Source: Mercurialis annua (lineage: Eukaryota > Streptophyta > Magnoliopsida > Malpighiales > Euphorbiaceae). From it: a stretch of 64,000 bases of DNA. The stretch covers positions 21,265,701 to 21,329,700 of the forward strand of contig NC_065571.1 in NCBI RefSeq assembly GCF_937616625.2, read 5' to 3'. Of this stretch, positions 60,096 to 64,000 are shown one piece after another. The translations under genes and the position numbers were made by a program. The notes beneath the pieces were generated by a model. It did no database searches and had not been told where the DNA came from. It saw only the letters and a program-made list of their open reading frames with translations. Each line of letters starts with the position of its first letter. Position 1 is the stretch's first letter.

Positions 60096-61487
60096 CATAC
60101 AATAAACTCATTTGCTAAAAAATATATTATGCTGGCTCGGATGAGCCAATTTTCTTCATCTCTATTCTACCAATGAAGGCCCGGATGAGCCTGTTTCCTT
60201 TGCTAACAGTTGAAGCTTTTTTATCATGTTGGCCCTTTCTCCACTCCTTCTATTACAAGTGAAGTAGGCAGGTGCATGCACCTAAATAACCAATAAAATA
60301 ATCAGAGTTAAAAATACACTATGCAACTACGGTAACCTCATGCACAACCAATAAAATTTCAGCTACTCCCTCTATAAAAGGAGCAACCAATAACAAAAGA
60401 CATGCTTAAAAAAGAGAAGAAATACTGCTTAAAAACAATCAGAAGAGACGAGAAAAATATAGGTAAATACATATGGGAATAGGGGAAGTTACAAGCAGAA
60501 AGGGTAGAAAAATAAAAATAGAATAGTTGTTCTGAAAATAGCAGGCATATTGCTGAGATAGCAGAAACAGTCGAGAGAGATACAAAAAGAGAGTGGAGAG
60601 AATTGTTGGAGTGTAGATAGAAGAGAAATATATAAACATATAGAATATCAGGGTATATACATACCTTAATAAGTATTAAATCACTCACAAAATACTGATG
60701 AAAGAAGGAAGATTAAACAGCAAGGGTATATTTTCGTTTATCGCTTCATAACTGCTATTTTCATTCCAATCTTATTTCTATTTGCACGTTTCTATTTTTA
60801 TTATGCTGTCTTGTATCTTCCTCTATTAAAATGTATCGTTTATATTCAATTACACATTAATATTTATGTTCTGCTAATCTATTTTTGTTAAAAGCTAAAA
60901 GAGGTAGAGGTGAGTGGATACCCCTCTCTGTTCATAACATTATCAAAGTAGCAAATAGGCATACCTGACATATCTGTGTACCCTTTTTCTCCTAATCCTC
61001 GGTTCACTTCCTTTAAGGGTATATGTGAATTTCCATTCCTTTGTCAGTGGTTTAGCGACATACTAACATCGATTAGTTAAACCACAATATCAGATATGTT
61101 TTCATTTGTTTACATAGGGAAAGAAATAGTAACATACGTAAATTCTGAAACATGCTAGAGAAAGGTAGTGAAGGAATCAAAAGAAAAGAGAAATGGGAGA
61201 TGGAAATGGTGCAGTGCGAGAGGAAGAAAAAATAGAATTGTAAATTAGGTTAATTGATTTAGGATTGTTAAGTTTAGGGCTTTTTATATAAAATACTGAT
61301 TTTGGCAGCCCATTTACTTTTATACAGGACAAGTTAAATCTTTACTTTACCTACCTCATTTTCTTACTTTGATAACTTGTACTTCAAATTTCTTTCTTTT
61401 ATACGATTTTTCTTATTTCTCTCAATCATTCTTCTTCTCCACGATTTCTTTTGAGTTGTGAAAGAAAATTTTCACGATTTCTGCTCC

Positions 61488-61618
61488 TTCGCTTCCGCCA
61501 TTCCGCCTCCTCCGTTCCGCCGTTCCGCCTCCTCCGTTCCGCCGTTCTGCCTTCGCCGTTCCGCCTTCGTCATTCTGCCTCCGCCGTTTCGCCTCCATCG
61601 TTCCGCCTTTGTCTCGCC
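61488..61618. repeat. GC-rich minisatellite, ~9-bp unit
   Basis: Imperfect repeats of TTCCGCCTC / CCGTTCCGC in an otherwise AT-rich region. Both strands are therefore open and would read as Pro/Ser-rich or Arg/Gly/Glu-rich peptides; I do not take these as genes. Confidence 0.85.
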
Positions 61619-61927
61619 GCGTCATCTTTCTTTTATCTTTTTAATTTTAGATCTGAAATTTTTTGTTCTTTTTTTTTATTTTCAGATCTGTAATTTGTTT
61701 ATCTTTTACTGTTGATTCACCATTAAACATGTATAAAGAGTATCTTTAAAGAATCTAATACTTATTTCATGTTATATAGAATAATTTTGTGATTTTATAT
61801 AATAAAATTCTGTTATTTCTGCATTTTTTTGTGTTTTGTTGTATTTCTGCATTTTTTTTTATTCTGCAGAATGATTTGTTGATGATGATTGATTGCTGAA
61901 TTATTGTAATGTTACAGTGTTGTTGAT

Positions 61928-61960
61928 TTTATGTTGACTTTATGTTGACTTTATGTTGAT
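61928..61960. repeat. TTTATGTTGAC x 3
   Basis: Three head-to-tail copies of an 11-bp unit, the last ending in T. Confidence 0.9.
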
Positions 61961-62654
61961 ATCTACTGATTCTTTTTATTTTAACATTGACAAATAAGAT
62001 AATATTGTCTGTGAAATAAACTTTCGTTAGATGAAATGAAACTGTATCATAACCGTCTTTGTCGAAATTTAGTTAGGTATGAGAGGTGGAACGCAAAATA
62101 GTTATACAAGTGATTTTGAAGAAACTGTACAGCTGCAAAGAGAATTGAGGAAAAAAAATATTTTGAAATAAATTTCTTTAATTTGTGAACTGTTGTGTTG
62201 GTGTATATTTAATATATTTTTATTTTTATATGTAAGAATAATTTTATTTTTTCATTTGAATTATTCTTGTTGTTTTTTCATATTATTTTGATTACTTACT
62301 ATGCTAATATCTTTATCTGATTCATTTATTTTAAACATTTTGTACCTTTGTTGTTCTTTAGTAGAATTTCTACTATCATATTAACAAATTATCAACATAA
62401 TGTCAACACGATATCAACAATTAATGCTAATTTAGTTGTAAAATGAGAACATTGATTGATTTAAGCAGAAATGTAATATCCCGTAAAATTTTAAATTTAT
62501 TTTGTTAATTTCCGACGTGGTTCCGGATGTGTTTTGAGGGGTATTTGAAGTTTCGTAGATTTTCGTGGTTCGATTCGTTTTGGTTCGGTTTTAAAAAAAA
62601 TGATTCTTCTTGGTTTGTGGTTCAACCGTAGTGGTTGAACCACTTCTGGTTAAC

Positions 62655-62809
62655 TCAGGTCTCAATCGAGACCTGAGGTATTAAATTGGTTCTCGTTCGA
62701 GAATCCAAGGATTCTCGAACGAGAATCCATTTGCAAGCCTGGTCTCGTTCGAGACCATGCCCTTTCTCGAACGGGATCAGGCCAAAAAGGGCCATTCCCG
62801 TTCGGGAAT
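62655..62809 (+). promoter_or_regulatory. CpG dyad cluster in the LTR-like sequence
   Basis: Dyads lie at 62,655-62,676 (TCAGGTCTC / GAGACCTGA arms), 62,688-62,706, 62,709-62,728 (perfect arms around AA), 62,740-62,757 (TGGTCTCG / CGAGACCA around TT) and 62,794-62,809 (ATTCCCG / CGGGAAT around TT). The arms differ but most share a CGTTCG or CGAACG core. The overall plan is like the R1 and Sirevirus clusters. Confidence 0.75.
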
Positions 62810-63912
62810 CATATCAGCTTTTGGACCCCTTCGCCCAGCCCACTTCCAACCTGTTTTCGACCTACTTCCTCTCGTTATATCAGCTCGACTTCTAAACAGA
62901 AAATCTTCACCACTCATCACCGAAACCCTAGCCGTTTTCCTCTTGTCATTTTGCTGAATATCGAAGCTGTTATCATCTTCCAAAGATCGCTGTTCGGTGA
63001 GTTTTCTGTTTCTTTTGATTTCCAGATTTTGCTCTTGAACGACATTACGTAATTTGGTTCGTTCTCTTTCGTTTCTAGATCGAAATTGATTCCGCTTGAT
63101 CTCAGACGTTCTAGACTCAACTCCCTACGTCTCCCTATCTCAGTTTTGCTGAACGGTACGCCGTCGATCTCGTTCTAATCAATCCCGTTTCATCGTTTCT
63201 GTTTGCTATGTGTTTCTGTTTTGCTTAACTGGTTTCTGCCGAACTCTTTTCCCTTTCTTTGCTTATGATTTCACTTGTTTATGATCATAATCTCTTGGGT
63301 TAATTGTTAGTTTATGATTTCGTAGAGTTATCAATCCATTTTTCCATTTCGTTCTTCGTCGTCGGAAAGTTTTGGATTTGGCAGTAATGTTTTGTTAGAT
63401 TCTTGATGTTTGATGTTTAAGATGTTATTGATTATATGATTAGTGTTGATTGTTGTAATTGAGGATGTGTGTTAGCTTATTAATTGAGTGAGTTAAGGTG
63501 TAGAAGTCATGATCAGTAGCAAATATGGTGAGTTATGATTTTGTTGGTGATGGGCGGGTCTGTTCTTGTTTTGAATTGAGAATGATGGTTAAATAGCTAA
63601 CTTGATTACCAATTTATTTTGACTAAAACAAATGAATTCCTTTAGTTATTGTAAATTGAATCTATTTAATAATACTTTGAATTTAGATATGTTATAAATG
63701 ATATATTTAAACGATAGGTGTTTATAAATTAAGCTAATATAATTACTCGGGTAATTATAATTAATTTCAAATTTAAATTTGGTTTAATTGGTTAAATTAC
63801 AACTTAGCCCCTGAACTTATTCTACAACCTTATTAAATGGATTTTTGACTAGTAACTTTATATTTGGTTTTTATTATAGAGAAAAGCAATTAATTTGATT
63901 TCGGATATCAAA

Positions 63913-63993
63913 TTGGCTAAAGTACAATTTAGTCCCTAATTGGCAAAAGTACAGTTTAGTCCCTAATTGGCTAAAGTACGATTTAGTCCCTAA
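63913..63993. repeat. 27-bp tandem repeat x 3 at the window end
   Basis: TTGGCTAAAGTACAATTTAG plus TCCCTAA, three copies at 63,913, 63,940 and 63,967 with few changes. The motif resembles the arms of Mutator-like MITEs seen elsewhere here; an end may lie outside the window. Confidence 0.85.
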
Positions 63994-64000
63994 AACTTTT

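Larger units (their letters stand above)
60096..62471. other. Unassigned AT-rich region
   Basis: No domain, RNA gene or element ends recognised on either strand. Small features: a TATA-like TATAAAAGG (60,373-60,381), a GC-rich minisatellite (61,488-61,618) and an 11-bp triple repeat (61,928-61,960). Frames at 60,359-60,688 (minus) and 61,422-61,715 reflect composition only. Confidence 0.5.
62472..64000 (+). mobile_element. Probable LTR start, continues beyond the window
   Basis: Opens TGTAATATCCCGTAAAATTT, a start typical of plant gypsy LTRs, then a promoter-like region with perfect dyads (62,655-62,809) and leader-like sequence with ACCCTAGCCG near 62,925. It does not align with R1 LTRs beyond the first bases. 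No second LTR, primer site or purine tract is in the window, so the boundary is provisional. Short open frames at 62,686-63,120 look fortuitous. Confidence 0.5.

Noticed and set aside
60359..60688. Minus-strand 109-codon frame as a small membrane protein gene
   Set aside because: Ser/Phe/Leu-rich from composition, overlapping frames equally open, no conserved motif or promoter context.
61422..61715. Pro/Ser-rich and Arg/Gly-rich frames around the GC minisatellite
   Set aside because: Opposite strands and several frames are open simultaneously because of the 9-bp repeat; no start context or domain.

Overview
The window is a gene-poor, repeat-saturated stretch of a flowering-plant (probably eudicot) nuclear genome. 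It is AT-rich, it holds a Sirevirus-type Ty1/copia element and a plant L1-type LINE, and it has many MITEs. No intact protein-coding gene, rRNA, tRNA or CRISPR array is supported. All coding remnants belong to transposable elements and carry stops or frameshifts. The species could not be determined.

Layout. (1) 1-44,833 is built from one non-autonomous LTR retrotransposon family, called R1 here. It is LARD-like: LTRs of about 2.7-2.9 kb, an initiator-Met-tRNA primer site, a purine tract, and about 4.2-4.5 kb of internal sequence without gag/pol. The forward copies share LTRs: [internal + tandem array 1-4,242] - LTR A (4,243-6,966) - [internal 6,967-9,665 / 26,524-28,008] - LTR B (28,009-32,207) - [internal 32,220-34,966 + tandem array 34,967-44,833]. 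A minus-strand copy (E1, 9,666-26,523) sits inside the middle internal region. The 5' LTR of E1 is split by a third member (18,107-24,328, target duplication ATACC), which carries a near-identical triplication of an LTR-end/PBS/leader unit. Five MITEs are inserted; four have clear 8- or 9-bp target duplications. (2) 34,967-44,833 is a 9.9-kb array of a roughly 59-bp unit with a higher-order period of about 1.0-1.6 kb. (3) 45,300-60,095 is a decayed LINE whose ORF1 is split by a decayed 9.4-kb Sirevirus (45,679-55,102) with gag, pol and a third, envelope-like ORF. (4) 60,096-62,471 is unassigned AT-rich DNA with a small GC-rich minisatellite. (5) From 62,472 to the end lies the start of another LTR-like sequence.

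The main discovery candidate is regulatory. An 18-bp CpG-rich dyad, consensus AGTTCGCGGGCGCGAACT, occurs in pairs at an exact 20-bp pitch just upstream of TATA-like boxes in LTRs of two unrelated families (R1 copy E1 and the Sirevirus). The same layout stands in front of the Sirevirus envelope-like ORF, which therefore seems to have its own internal promoter. A third LTR-like sequence (62,472) has a cluster of different but similarly built dyads. Other R1 LTRs have a different module at the same place, which suggests promoter-module exchange.
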